From the NCBI GenBank assembly GCA_963751355.1, contig CAVVVS010000049.1:62001-126000 (forward strand): DNA of 64,000 nt. The letters run 5' to 3'. Source of the stretch: CAVVVS01 sp963751355 (lineage in GTDB: Bacteria > Bacteroidota > Ignavibacteria > Ignavibacteriales > Ignavibacteriaceae). A program made the position numbers and the translations under genes. Shown one piece after another: positions 9,631 through 18,782 of this stretch (position 1 is the stretch's first letter; each line of letters begins with the position of its first letter). The notes beneath the pieces were generated by a model. That model was not told where the DNA came from and did not search any database. It saw only the letters and a program-made list of their open reading frames with translations.

Positions 9631-10389
9631 TCAAATCCTTTTTGCAATATATTCGAAAATTGAGTCCGGCAAAATTTTTAATATTTTAGCTCCGAGAACA
9701 GTTGCAGCCGGAAATTGAATAATCTCTTTCTCTTTTTTGATCCCTTTTATAATTATTTTAACTGCTTTTGAAACATCCATTAAAAAGGGCATTCCAAAAT
9801 CATTTTTATCCGTCATTGGAGTTTTCACAAATCCCGGTTTAACGGTTAAAATTTTCACACCATATTTTCTTGATTCAATACGCAGACTCTCCATGAGCAA
9901 CGATACTGCCGATTTGCTCGCACAATAAAAACCGCTTCTAGGAAAACCCCTGCTTTCAGCTAAACTTGAAACACCGATAATTGTCCCGCTTTTATTTTTC
10001 ATAAATTCAGGCAGTAATTGTTCAATAAAATAAATTATCCCAAGCACATTCACGTTAAAAATTTTTTCTGCAATTTCCGAATCATATTTCTCGATGCTGG
10101 AATGATAGCTAGTGCCTGAATTTAAAACGGCTATATCTATTTTACCAAATTTTTCTTTTACGAAGCTTAAAGCAGAATTTACGTCTTTTTTGTTGCTCAC
10201 ATCGCAGCGTACGTAAATATGTTTTTCTTTCCCGCCTTCCAGGTTTTCTACCATGTCACGTAGAATTTCATCCCTGCGGGCAAGCAATGCTAATCTGCAC
10301 CCTTCTTTGGCTAGCTGGTTTGACAATTCAAAACCAATACCGCTGGAAGCTCCCGTTATCAGTACTACTTTATTTTTAAGGGCAATCAC
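9631..10389 (-). CDS. Short-chain dehydrogenase/reductase (SDR family)
   Basis: The 252-residue classical SDR shows the nucleotide-binding motif TGASSGIG (residues 13-20), a D-V-S acidic loop near residue 63, the N-S-G strand (usually NNAG), an active-site Ser in GVSSLAES and the catalytic YxxxK as Y-C-A-S-K near residue 154. After the active site the typical PGFVKTPM segment is present. It is an NAD(P)-dependent oxidoreductase of unknown substrate, with a C-terminus resembling the DltE/YqjQ-like SDRs that act on lipids or ketones. It is a lone minus-strand gene. Confidence 0.92.
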   Translation of the reverse strand: MIALKNKVVLITGASSGIGFELSNQLAKEGCRLALLARRDEILRDMVENLEGGKEKHIYVRCDVSNKKDVNSALSFVKEKFGKIDIAVLNSGTSYHSSIEKYDSEIAEKIFNVNVLGIIYFIEQLLPEFMKNKSGTIIGVSSLAESRGFPRSGFYCASKSAVSLLMESLRIESRKYGVKILTVKPGFVKTPMTDKNDFGMPFLMDVSKAVKIIIKGIKKEKEIIQFPAATVLGAKILKILPDSIFEYIAKRI

Positions 10390-10758
10390 TTTTGAACCGG
10401 CAATTTAATAATATTCTATTCCGCATATAATAAAATAGTGTAATTGATGTTTAATTTAAACTGTTTAAGTGTTACTATTTAAAAATCACTTCTGCCCAAA
10501 AGTAATTTTTAAAAAAATGCAGATATAAAATGTATTTTACCATTTTCAAAGTCTCCACAACTTAATTATTAATACCCATACGATTCACCTATTTTAATTG
10601 TTACTTCGTAAAAATATTATCTTTTTTTTGCCAAAATACTTTTCTTTTACGAGGTGAAGATTCGGTTTATCGATATATGAGAATCGAATGAGATTTTTTG
10701 AAGATATAAAAATATTTTGAATAGGAGGGAACTATTATATAAAGAAAAACTATACTTA
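10390..10758. other. AT-rich intergenic region
   Basis: About 370 bases lie between the SDR gene and the receiver-kinase gene. I see no coding frame, hairpin with a T-run, or RNA gene. Confidence 0.5.
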
Positions 10759-11868
10759 TTAAAAAGGTAAAGTTACTTTTATTTGTGTTTGTTCCGATGG
10801 GATACTGTTAATTTGCATTTTACCGCCGTGTATATCGACTATCTTTTTTACAATCGACAGCCCTAGTCCGGTACCTTTTCTCTCGAACAACATTCTGTCG
10901 AATTGCATAAAATCTCCTAAGTTAGCAATCTCATTTTCATTCATTCCGCGTCCATAATCAGTCACGCAAATGTTAAATCCGCTTTTCGATATCGAAGATT
11001 CCACCATAACATGATTTCCTTTATGAGAATACTTAAACGCATTATCAACAAGTTCTTCAATTATTCTTTCCAGATTTTGTTCATTAATACTTACGAAAGC
11101 ATTTTCTGCGTTCAATATTATGTCGCTAATCCGTTTATATTTTAATGCAATTTTATTGGACACCACTTCTATTACGTATCGAGGCGAAGGCAGCGAGGAT
11201 GCTCGCAAAGCGGACACTTGGGTCTCATCTTTTGAAATAATTTCAAGTTTTGTAGCCAGCAGTACTCTTTGAACAAGATCGTTTAATCTTTGGGCAGATA
11301 ACGAAATGTGTTGAGAGATATTTAATATTTCTTCCGGTTTCAAAGTATTATAATCTTCTTGCAGTATTTCATTAAAACCCAATATTGTAGTTAAGGGAGT
11401 CTGCAGTTCATGCGGTAAGGAAAGTGATATACTCGATCGGAGCTGTTCAAGTTTGTTCTCATGAATTTTCTTTTTTTCCAGCCTGGTATATATTGACTGA
11501 ACAAGAGTTTTGTTATTAAAAGGTTTTGTAATATAGTCATCGGCACCAATTTCCATTCCCTCTCTCATGTCTTTCAGTTCCGACTTCGCAGTAAGAAAAA
11601 TAAACGGAATAGTATCGGTTAGTGCATTTTTTCTTAATACTTTCATAACATCATAACCGTTCAATTCGGGCATCATAATATCGCATAGTATAACAGCCGG
11701 CAGTTCTTTCATCGCTTTACTGATGCCCTGACTGCCGTTTTCTGCTAGTAAAACTTCGAATCCCTCATGCTCCAACCTTTCTTTAAGAACATAAAGATTA
11801 TCTGCCTCATCATCAATTATTAAAATTTTGTTTTTCCTGCCGGGAAGTGTAATTTGAGATGCGGTCAT
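10759..11868 (-). CDS. Receiver-histidine kinase (REC-HisKA-HATPase)
   Basis: The 369-residue soluble protein has an N-terminal receiver domain with acidic pair D19/D20, phosphoacceptor D63 in ILCDIMMPELNG, and the conserved Lys of YITKPF. A HisKA helix pair follows with phospho-His H153 in SLPHELQTPL. The C-terminal HATPase_c has N-box VDNAFKY, G1 DYGRGM and G2 GTGLGLSIVK. It therefore combines a response-regulator input with a kinase output, so it probably relays phosphate from another kinase to an unidentified partner. An unusual GC-rich segment codes residues 218-230 between HisKA and HATPase (see findings). It is divergent from the DUF3109 gene. Confidence 0.93.
   Translation of the reverse strand: MTASQITLPGRKNKILIIDDEADNLYVLKERLEHEGFEVLLAENGSQGISKAMKELPAVILCDIMMPELNGYDVMKVLRKNALTDTIPFIFLTAKSELKDMREGMEIGADDYITKPFNNKTLVQSIYTRLEKKKIHENKLEQLRSSISLSLPHELQTPLTTILGFNEILQEDYNTLKPEEILNISQHISLSAQRLNDLVQRVLLATKLEIISKDETQVSALRASSLPSPRYVIEVVSNKIALKYKRISDIILNAENAFVSINEQNLERIIEELVDNAFKYSHKGNHVMVESSISKSGFNICVTDYGRGMNENEIANLGDFMQFDRMLFERKGTGLGLSIVKKIVDIHGGKMQINSIPSEQTQIKVTLPF
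11179..11217. repeat. GC-rich in-frame segment within the receiver-kinase gene
   Basis: These bases are clearly GC-richer than the rest of the gene and code for VSALRASSLPSPR in a linker between the HisKA and ATPase domains, where a charged linker is expected. Base composition and position suggest a small repeat unit that inserted in frame. This is inference; no second copy is visible in the window. Confidence 0.35.
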
Positions 11869-12048
11869 TTTATCCCCTTCTTGTGTTTTGACAAGGATCT
11901 TTTTTAATAAAATGTTTAAAGTTTGAACAGTTGATCATGAAATATATATTTAAAGATATAAGTATTTAAGATTAAAAATTTTCGATTTGTTCCGGTTGCT
12001 CTTTTCAATTAGATGACAAATTATTATCTTGTATCAAAAATTATTCCA

Positions 12049-12615
12049 ATGTTTGTAAGTAATATTATCCCGGTAGAAGATGTGTTAATAAGGTCGGAAA
12101 TCGAGGAAATTCACTTCTCTTGCGACCTAGACAAATGCAAAGGAGCCTGTTGCACAATGGAGAGCGAGTATGGTGCCCCTTTGCGAGAGGATGAAATATA
12201 TCAAATTGAGAATAGTTTACCCAAAATAAAACAATACTTGCCGCAGCGGCATGTTGAGGAAATTGACAGACAGGGATTTTGGGAATCCAAGTACGGCGAA
12301 TTGATGACGACCAGTGTAAATAACCGCGCTTGTGTTTTTGTTTATTATGAAAATGATATTGCTAAATGCGGTATTGAGAAAGCTTATTTGGAACATGCAA
12401 TAAATTTCAATAAACCGATATCCTGTCATCTTTTCCCAATTAGGGTATCGAATTTTGGGGGGGATGTATTACGGTATGAAAAGTTCAGTGGGTGTAAACC
12501 CGCCCTTCAAAAGGGTGAAACTGATAATGTAAAATTAATCGATTTTTGTAAAGACTCGCTCAGTAGATTATATGGTAAAAAATGGTATTTAAAATTAAAG
12601 GAAATTTTTAAGTGA
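12049..12615 (+). CDS. DUF3109 cysteine-rich protein
   Basis: The frame is open from 12013, but I place the start at the ATG at 12049 because family members begin about 30 residues before the first Cys cluster; neither start has a good Shine-Dalgarno. The protein carries the DUF3109 signature CDLDKCKGACC near its N-terminus, a following G-A-P-L, a Cys in NRACVF, another in AKCGIE, then SCHLFPIR and SGCKPA. The eight or so Cys positions suggest a metal or Fe-S site, as in the related YkgJ zinc/iron-chelating family. Function is unknown. It sits five bases upstream of rpoN, so it is probably co-transcribed with it. Confidence 0.85.
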   Translation: MFVSNIIPVEDVLIRSEIEEIHFSCDLDKCKGACCTMESEYGAPLREDEIYQIENSLPKIKQYLPQRHVEEIDRQGFWESKYGELMTTSVNNRACVFVYYENDIAKCGIEKAYLEHAINFNKPISCHLFPIRVSNFGGDVLRYEKFSGCKPALQKGETDNVKLIDFCKDSLSRLYGKKWYLKLKEIFK

Positions 12616-12619
12616 AACT

Positions 12620-14086
12620 ATGTTATCATTAAGTCAAAAACTATCACAGCAGCAGAAGCTCTCGCCTCAGCAAATCCAATATCAAAAACTGTTACAATTG
12701 AACACTATTGCACTGGAACAGAGAATTAAAACCGAATTGGAAATAAACCCTATTCTTGAAGAGGTCCAGGAAGAAGAGATAGAAATGTCTCAGGATATAC
12801 TCGATAAAGAGAAAGATCCCGATAAAGAAGATGAAATTGAAGACAACGAAAACGATGAATTCGAACTGGAAGATTTCATGAACGACGGGGATAGCGATAT
12901 TGAGTATGATAACCAAAGATTAAACAGAAGTAAAGATGATGATACATATCAGCCGTTGACTCCGGCAAGAGAAAGTTTAACCGAACATCTTCGTGATCAG
13001 CTTAGAATGATGGATCTTAATGAAGATCTCTATTTACTCGGAGAGGAAATAATAGGCAATCTTGATGTAGACGGCTATTTGAAAGGCGATTTGAAGGAAA
13101 TTGTTAACGAACTTAAAATGTTTGAACATGTGGAATTTTCCGATGAGGAAGCCGAATCATTATTAAGGCATATTCAAAATTTCGATCCCAGCGGAATTGC
13201 AGCCAGAAATTTGCGAGAAAGTTTGCTGATACAACTTAGGAACGGAGAATTTGATACTTATTTTACATTTCTTGCCGAGGAATTATTAGAAAAACATTTT
13301 ACTGATTTTACTCAAAAACGGTATGATGCAATCAAGCAAAAAATGAGTTTGACCGATGAAGCATTAAAAGCCACTATCGAGCTTATTCATAAACTTAACC
13401 CTAAACCCGGTGAAGGTAATATAGATTCTGTCGAACTCAACCAAATATCGCCTGACTTCCTGATTGAGAAAGTCGAGGGAAATTTTGTAATTACTTTAAA
13501 TGATAGAAGCGTCCCTTCCGTTACTTTGAGTCAAACATACCTTGAGATGATTGACAAGAATAAAAAACATAGAAAATCATCAGAAAGAGAAAAGAACACT
13601 TATAAATTTTTGAGAGAAAAATTCGAATCGGCAAAATGGTTTATTGCCTGCATTCAGCAGAGAAGAGAAACTTTGATGAAAATTATGCAGGCTATCGTGG
13701 AAAACCAATTTGCGTTTTTTGACAAAGGTCCCAAGTATCTAAAACCTATGATTTATAAAGATATTGCCGATGAAATTAACATGGATATTTCAACAATAAG
13801 CAGGGTTGTTAACGGAAAATATGTTCAAAGCCCAATGGGAATACATGAATTAAAATATTTTTTCAGCGAAGGTCTAAGCACCGATTCGGGAGAGGAAGTA
13901 TCCAATAAACACATTAAAGAAAGACTGAGAGAAATAATCGGTAAAGAAAATAAAAAAACTCCTTACAGTGACGACAAGTTAGCCGAAATGTTGAACGAGG
14001 AAGGAATTCATATTGCACGACGAACTGTGGCAAAATACCGGGAACAATTAAGGCTGCCAATTGCCCGGCTTCGTAAAGAGTTATGA
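12620..14086 (+). CDS. rpoN: RNA polymerase sigma-54 factor
   Basis: This 488-residue protein has the full sigma-54 layout. Region I (residues 1-45) is Gln/Leu-rich (LSQKLSQQQKLSPQQIQYQKLLQLN) and binds activators and blocks open-complex formation. Region II is acidic (about residues 48-105: EEEIEMS, EDEIEDNEND). The core-binding domain is followed by the DNA-binding HTH (DIADEINMDISTISRVVNGK). The C-terminal RpoN box reads ARRTVAKYRE, identical to the consensus and recognising the -24 element. It needs an AAA+ activator; one is encoded about 8 kb downstream (22001). It overlaps the next gene by four bases (ATGA). Confidence 0.98.
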   Translation: MLSLSQKLSQQQKLSPQQIQYQKLLQLNTIALEQRIKTELEINPILEEVQEEEIEMSQDILDKEKDPDKEDEIEDNENDEFELEDFMNDGDSDIEYDNQRLNRSKDDDTYQPLTPARESLTEHLRDQLRMMDLNEDLYLLGEEIIGNLDVDGYLKGDLKEIVNELKMFEHVEFSDEEAESLLRHIQNFDPSGIAARNLRESLLIQLRNGEFDTYFTFLAEELLEKHFTDFTQKRYDAIKQKMSLTDEALKATIELIHKLNPKPGEGNIDSVELNQISPDFLIEKVEGNFVITLNDRSVPSVTLSQTYLEMIDKNKKHRKSSEREKNTYKFLREKFESAKWFIACIQQRRETLMKIMQAIVENQFAFFDKGPKYLKPMIYKDIADEINMDISTISRVVNGKYVQSPMGIHELKYFFSEGLSTDSGEEVSNKHIKERLREIIGKENKKTPYSDDKLAEMLNEEGIHIARRTVAKYREQLRLPIARLRKEL

Positions 14087-14733
14087 TTAATTATATAGTC
14101 GATGTTCTTATCATTATTGTTCTTTTTACGGTGTTTGGACTAATTCATTCTGTCCTGGCTTCAAACAAATTGAAAATTATTTTGTCTGAAAAATTCGGAG
14201 AATTTCTTGCATTCTATAGGTTGATATATATTTTCTTTTCTTTTTTATCGTTATATGTGTTATATGAAATTTCACCGAAACCTGATATAACGATTTATGA
14301 CTTACCAAATCCCCTGGATATTGTTATTTTAATCCCTCAAATTTTAAGTTTAGCCGGTTTTTACTGGACTTTGAAATATTTCAGCGTAAGTGAATTTTTA
14401 GGCGTTAGCCAGATTTTAAGATGGGTTAATAACCAATATTTGCAAAATGAGCTGGACGAAAAATTAACGTTAAGAATAAAAGGGCCTTACAGATATTGCA
14501 GGCATCCTCTTTATTTTTTCAGCATATTATTTTTAATTTCGCGTCCCGAAATGAATCTGTTTTATATTACTTTATTAATATGTGTGATTAGCTATTTCTA
14601 TATCGGTTCTTTTTACGAAGAACGGAAATTAATTAAAAAATTCGGCGATGAATATTTAATTTATCAAAGGCAAGTTCCGAGAATTTTTCCGTATAATTTA
14701 TTTAATGCATTTAAATCAGAAAGTATATCCTGA
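14083..14733 (+). CDS. Membrane methyltransferase-like protein (ICMT/PEMT/NnrU-type)
   Basis: The 216-residue protein has several transmembrane helices (about residues 3-22, 47-62, 80-100, 144-175). The conserved cytosolic motif GPYRYCRHPLYF near residue 136, followed by a terminal EERKLIKKFGDEY-Y-x-x-x-V-P-R-x-x-P, is the SAM-binding signature of the isoprenylcysteine carboxyl methyltransferase / phospholipid methyltransferase superfamily. Substrate is unknown; bacterial members methylate lipids, cysteines or quinones. The ATG overlaps the rpoN stop codon, implying translational coupling. Confidence 0.85.
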   Translation: MINYIVDVLIIIVLFTVFGLIHSVLASNKLKIILSEKFGEFLAFYRLIYIFFSFLSLYVLYEISPKPDITIYDLPNPLDIVILIPQILSLAGFYWTLKYFSVSEFLGVSQILRWVNNQYLQNELDEKLTLRIKGPYRYCRHPLYFFSILFLISRPEMNLFYITLLICVISYFYIGSFYEERKLIKKFGDEYLIYQRQVPRIFPYNLFNAFKSESIS

Positions 14734-14743
14734 AAAATCGAAA

Positions 14744-16573
14744 ATGAGAATCTACGTTCAAATCCTCTTGTTTACAATTATTATCACTTCGATATCAGCA
14801 GCACAGCAGCACGACAGTACACTGGCAGAGGTAGGGAAGGATAATATATCGGTCAGTGAATTCAGAGAACGTTTTGAATTGGCTCCCCAGGTTTATATTG
14901 CAAAAGATAATCCTTATGATAATAAGCATTCATTACTGTATTCTATGATTGCTGAAAGATTATGGTCGCTGCAAGCAAGAAAACTCGGGCTTGATACTAC
15001 CATGATAATGAAAACTTCTTTCAAAGCACTTGAAAAAATGTATGTTAGGGATGCGCTATATAAATCCGAAATAGGCAATAAAGTAAATACATCAGAAAAA
15101 GAATTGCAGGAGGGTTTAAAAAAATATTTTATCACACTAAAACTCGAAACTTTACGCAGCAAAGACTCATCTAAAATATTTACTTTATATGATGAGTTGA
15201 AAAACGGCGCTTCTTTCGATTCCCTTCATAATGTTGTCAGTCCGAATATTCCTGCATTAGATGTAAACTACGGGGATATGGCAAAACCGGTCGAGGATAT
15301 TGTATATAGTCTGAAGAAAAATGATTTTACTCATCCCATTAAAGATGATGCAGGCTGGTTCATTTTTAAAGTTGCTGGTCGTATTGAAAAATCACATACC
15401 GCTAAAGACATAAATGAAGTATTGGAGAAGGTAAAGAAAATTATAAAGGATCGTAAAGCTCAAAAATATTACGACGAATATGTGGATAAGTTTTTCAATG
15501 ATAAACGGGTTACCACAAACGGAGATCTCTTTTGGAGCATGGCGGATAAAATCACTTCGATAATGCAGAATAAAAAGAAAACCCAAAATATACCCGATAC
15601 CGTTAATGTGTATCTATCAAATTCTGATTTTTTAAAACTTGAAAATGAACTCGGACCGGATACACTAAAAATGGTTTTTATAAATTTTAAGGAAAATCCT
15701 TTCACGGTAGAAGACTTTTTGCGGTACTTTATTTTTGAAGGCTTTTATTCTGCTCAAGTAGATAAACGTACTTTAGTTGCAAAATTAAACGGACGGGTGC
15801 GGAGGGTAATCCAGGAAGAACTTCTTGCCAGGGAAGGTTATAAAAGAGGATATGAAAATCTTCCGAAGGTCAGAGAATCAATTCACATGTGGAAAGATAA
15901 TTACCTCGCAAAATTGTTGAAAGATAAATTGTTGGATTCAACACACGTAACAGGACCCGAAGTGCGAGAATATTATAACGAACAGAATAAATTGAGAAAA
16001 AAGAATGAGACGGAAGTTAACATACTTGAAATTTTGACCGACAGTTTGAGCACTGCAAAAAAATTACTCAATGAAATTGAGCACGGAGCAGATTTTAGAA
16101 AATTAGCTTCTGCCAACACAAAAAGAAAATGGACGCGTGCAAAAGGCGGGGAGTTTGGATATTTTCCGGCTGCGGAATACGGCGAAATAGGCAGGACAGC
16201 TGCAACGTTAAAAATCGGTGAGATTTACGGTCCGTTAAAAACACAGGACGGCTATTCAATATTCAAATTGATCGGAAAGAAGGAGAAAAAACTTCCGCCT
16301 CCGCCATCTTTTGAATCGGAAAAAGCAAAATTGAGAAAGGAACTGTATGCGAGGAAAGAAAGTAAATTCTTAATTGCATATACCGTAAAACTTGCAAAAA
16401 AATACGGTGTAAAAATTAATGAGAACTTATTACAGAATATTTCTGTTAAAGATCTTAAGATGTATGTTTACCGTTATATGGGATTCGGAGGAAGAATTGC
16501 TGCGGTTCCGCAAGTTTTACCTTTTGTTGAATGGTATAAACCGTGGGAAAAAAATGAGAAGGTTGTTCCGTAA
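14744..16573 (+). CDS. Periplasmic peptidyl-prolyl isomerase of the parvulin/SurA type
   Basis: The frame is open from 14705, but the ATG at 14744 gives a proper signal peptide (MRIYVQILLFTIIITSISAA) and avoids overlap with the preceding gene, so I use it. The 609-residue product has a helical SurA-N-like part. A degenerate rotamase-like region (about residues 105-220: FITLKLETLRSKDSS...GWFIFKVAGR) is followed by a clearer parvulin domain (about residues 430-525: EVNILEILTDS..., ADFRKLAS, GEFGYF, IGEIYGPLKTQDGYSIFKL). It likely chaperones outer-membrane proteins in the periplasm. Confidence 0.87.
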   Translation: MRIYVQILLFTIIITSISAAQQHDSTLAEVGKDNISVSEFRERFELAPQVYIAKDNPYDNKHSLLYSMIAERLWSLQARKLGLDTTMIMKTSFKALEKMYVRDALYKSEIGNKVNTSEKELQEGLKKYFITLKLETLRSKDSSKIFTLYDELKNGASFDSLHNVVSPNIPALDVNYGDMAKPVEDIVYSLKKNDFTHPIKDDAGWFIFKVAGRIEKSHTAKDINEVLEKVKKIIKDRKAQKYYDEYVDKFFNDKRVTTNGDLFWSMADKITSIMQNKKKTQNIPDTVNVYLSNSDFLKLENELGPDTLKMVFINFKENPFTVEDFLRYFIFEGFYSAQVDKRTLVAKLNGRVRRVIQEELLAREGYKRGYENLPKVRESIHMWKDNYLAKLLKDKLLDSTHVTGPEVREYYNEQNKLRKKNETEVNILEILTDSLSTAKKLLNEIEHGADFRKLASANTKRKWTRAKGGEFGYFPAAEYGEIGRTAATLKIGEIYGPLKTQDGYSIFKLIGKKEKKLPPPPSFESEKAKLRKELYARKESKFLIAYTVKLAKKYGVKINENLLQNISVKDLKMYVYRYMGFGGRIAAVPQVLPFVEWYKPWEKNEKVVP

Positions 16574-16725
16574 TATTAGTGCGGAAAGGAATTTTATATG
16601 CGGGATGAATTAAAAAAGATTATTTGTAAATCTTTAAAGTTTTAATTTATCCTCCTGAATTTGATTTAAACCTTAGCTAATAGTATATATATATGTTAGA
16701 TACTTTTTTTTAGGAGTTTTTTTTT

Positions 16726-17268
16726 ATGGAAATGAAAATTGAAGCAACAACTATATTAGGAATAGTTCATAACGGTAAAGCAGCCCTCGGAGGAGACGGT
16801 CAGGTTACACTCGGCAACACAGTTATGAAACATAATGCAGTTAAGATCAGAAAAATAGCCGACGGTAAAGTAATATGCGGATTTGCCGGAGCCTCTGCCG
16901 ATGCATTTACTCTGATGGAAAGATTTGAAGATAAACTTGAGCAGTACAGGGGCGATGTCACCAGGGCTTCCGTTGAACTTGCAAAAGATTGGAGAACGGA
17001 TAAGTTTTTAAGAAAACTTGAAGCCATGCTTGCGGTTATTTCAGAAGATAAAGCACTTGTTATTTCGGGCAACGGTGATGTTATTGAACCGGATGATCAA
17101 ATTGTAGCTATTGGTTCCGGCGGGATGTATGCTCTTGCAGCAGCAAAAATGCTGAAAAAATACAGTAAACTATCTGCCCAGGAAATAGTTTCGGAAGCGT
17201 TAAAAACCGCATCCGAAATTTGCATTTATACAAATGATAAAATTAACGTTGAATTAATTGATAAATAA
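16726..17268 (+). CDS. hslV: ATP-dependent protease proteolytic subunit HslV
   Basis: This 180-residue N-terminal-nucleophile hydrolase matches HslV across its whole length. The mature nucleophile is the first Thr of TTILGI (after removal of MEMKIEA), followed by the GGDGQVTLGNTVMKH stretch and FAGASADAFTL. HslV forms a double hexamer gated by HslU and degrades unfolded cytosolic proteins. The ATG at 16726 follows a Shine-Dalgarno (AGGAG at 16711-16715). The adjacent hslU, separated by 13 bases, confirms the assignment. Confidence 0.98.
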   Translation: MEMKIEATTILGIVHNGKAALGGDGQVTLGNTVMKHNAVKIRKIADGKVICGFAGASADAFTLMERFEDKLEQYRGDVTRASVELAKDWRTDKFLRKLEAMLAVISEDKALVISGNGDVIEPDDQIVAIGSGGMYALAAAKMLKKYSKLSAQEIVSEALKTASEICIYTNDKINVELIDK

Positions 17269-17281
17269 AATTGGATTTTTT

Positions 17282-18676
17282 ATGAAGAACAAGAAAATGA
17301 AAGAATTGACCCCTACACAAATAGTAAACGAACTTGATAAATATATTATCGGTCAGCATGATGCCAAAAGAGCAGTTGCCATTGCTTTGCGTAACCGGTG
17401 GAGACGGAAACAAGTTGCTGATAATCTCAGAGAAGAAATATTACCTAATAATATCATTCTAATAGGACCTACCGGTGTCGGGAAAACGGAAATTGCGAGA
17501 AGGTTAGCCAAACTTGCCGAAGCTCCATTTATAAAAGTGGAAGCCTCTAAATTCACGGAAGTCGGCTATGTTGGCAGGGATGTCGAGTCTATGATACGCG
17601 ATCTAGCAGATATTTCAGTAAATATGGTACGCTCCGAAAAAACCGCTGAAGTTCAGGAGCATGCTGTTGAATTGGCGGAAGAAAGAATTTTGGATATTCT
17701 AATTCCTCCTGTCAGAAAACCGGTTCATGTAAATGAAGATCAAGGTGATGAAGAAGAAACCAAAGAAGTTAACACCGAAGAATACCAGAATCAAAAAACA
17801 CGGGAATGGATGAAGGTAAAACTGAAAAACGGTGAGCTTGACGATAAGATGATTGAATTTGACACGAATGCAACAAACGGTTTAGGTATGCAGGTATTAG
17901 GACCGTTCGGACTTGACGACCTGGGAATTAATTTCCAGGAAATTATGGGTAACATGATGCCGAAAAAGAAAAAGAAAAGAAAAACAACGGTTACCGATGC
18001 AAGAAAAATTATGACACAGGAAGAAGCACAAAAACTTATCGATATGGATGCGGTTCAAAAGGAAGCTATTGAACGGGTCGAGGACTCAGGCATTGTTTTT
18101 GTCGATGAGATTGATAAAGTTGCCGGCGGAAGCAAAAACCAAGGCGGTCCCGATGTTTCACGCGAAGGTGTGCAGCGAGATCTTCTTCCTATTGTAGAAG
18201 GTTCAAACGTAAATACCAAGTATGGAGTTGTTAGAACCGATCATGTCCTTTTTATTGCTTCGGGAGCTTTTCATATTTCAAAACCGTCTGATTTGATTCC
18301 CGAGCTACAGGGCAGATTCCCGATCCGCGTGGAATTGAAAAGTTTATCTGAAGATGATTTTGTTGAAATTCTAACAACACCCCAAAATGCCCTGCTGAAA
18401 CAATATAATGCCCTGCTTGAAACCGAAGGAGTGAAATTAAAATTTACCAAGGACAGCATTAAAGAAATAGCTAGGATTGCCTGGGAGGTAAACCAGCAGG
18501 TTGAAAATATAGGTGCAAGAAGATTGCACACAATTTTAACAACTTTATTAGATGATATATTATTCGATGTTCCGGATAAAATACCTGCAAGCAAAGTTGA
18601 AATAACCGGTGAAGTTGTTAGGGAAAAACTCGACCGGATTGTGAAGAACAGAGATTTGAGTAAGTATATTTTGTAA
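17282..18676 (+). CDS. hslU: HslU ATPase subunit of the HslUV protease
   Basis: The frame is open from 17258, overlapping hslV, but an ATG at 17282 just after the hslV stop is the more likely start, and 17297 is another option; family members begin close to LTPTQIVNELDKYIIGQ. The protein has Walker A GPTGVGKTE, Walker B IVFVDEIDKV, a charged I-domain with Lys/Arg-rich PKKKKKRK near residue 230, sensor and arginine-finger regions (ELQGRFPIRVEL, IGARRLHT) and the C-terminal tail ending in KYIL that docks into HslV. It unfolds substrates and feeds them into HslV. Length is normal for the family. Confidence 0.98.
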   Translation: MKNKKMKELTPTQIVNELDKYIIGQHDAKRAVAIALRNRWRRKQVADNLREEILPNNIILIGPTGVGKTEIARRLAKLAEAPFIKVEASKFTEVGYVGRDVESMIRDLADISVNMVRSEKTAEVQEHAVELAEERILDILIPPVRKPVHVNEDQGDEEETKEVNTEEYQNQKTREWMKVKLKNGELDDKMIEFDTNATNGLGMQVLGPFGLDDLGINFQEIMGNMMPKKKKKRKTTVTDARKIMTQEEAQKLIDMDAVQKEAIERVEDSGIVFVDEIDKVAGGSKNQGGPDVSREGVQRDLLPIVEGSNVNTKYGVVRTDHVLFIASGAFHISKPSDLIPELQGRFPIRVELKSLSEDDFVEILTTPQNALLKQYNALLETEGVKLKFTKDSIKEIARIAWEVNQQVENIGARRLHTILTTLLDDILFDVPDKIPASKVEITGEVVREKLDRIVKNRDLSKYIL

Positions 18677-18702
18677 GAATTAAATTATTTCCCTGATATT
18701 TT

Positions 18703-18730
18703 AAAGGCAGCATATTCTGCTGCTTTTTTA
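18703..18730 (+). terminator. Rho-independent terminator after hslU
   Basis: The 6-bp stem GCAGCA / TGCTGC, extended by A-T pairs, has a five-base loop and is followed by a run of T (18724-18729). It lies 27 bases after the hslU stop codon and would end the hslVU transcript. Confidence 0.85.
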
Positions 18731-18782
18731 CTTACTTTCCTAATGTTTGAGATTAAGGATAAATAATATGATTACGAAAGGA

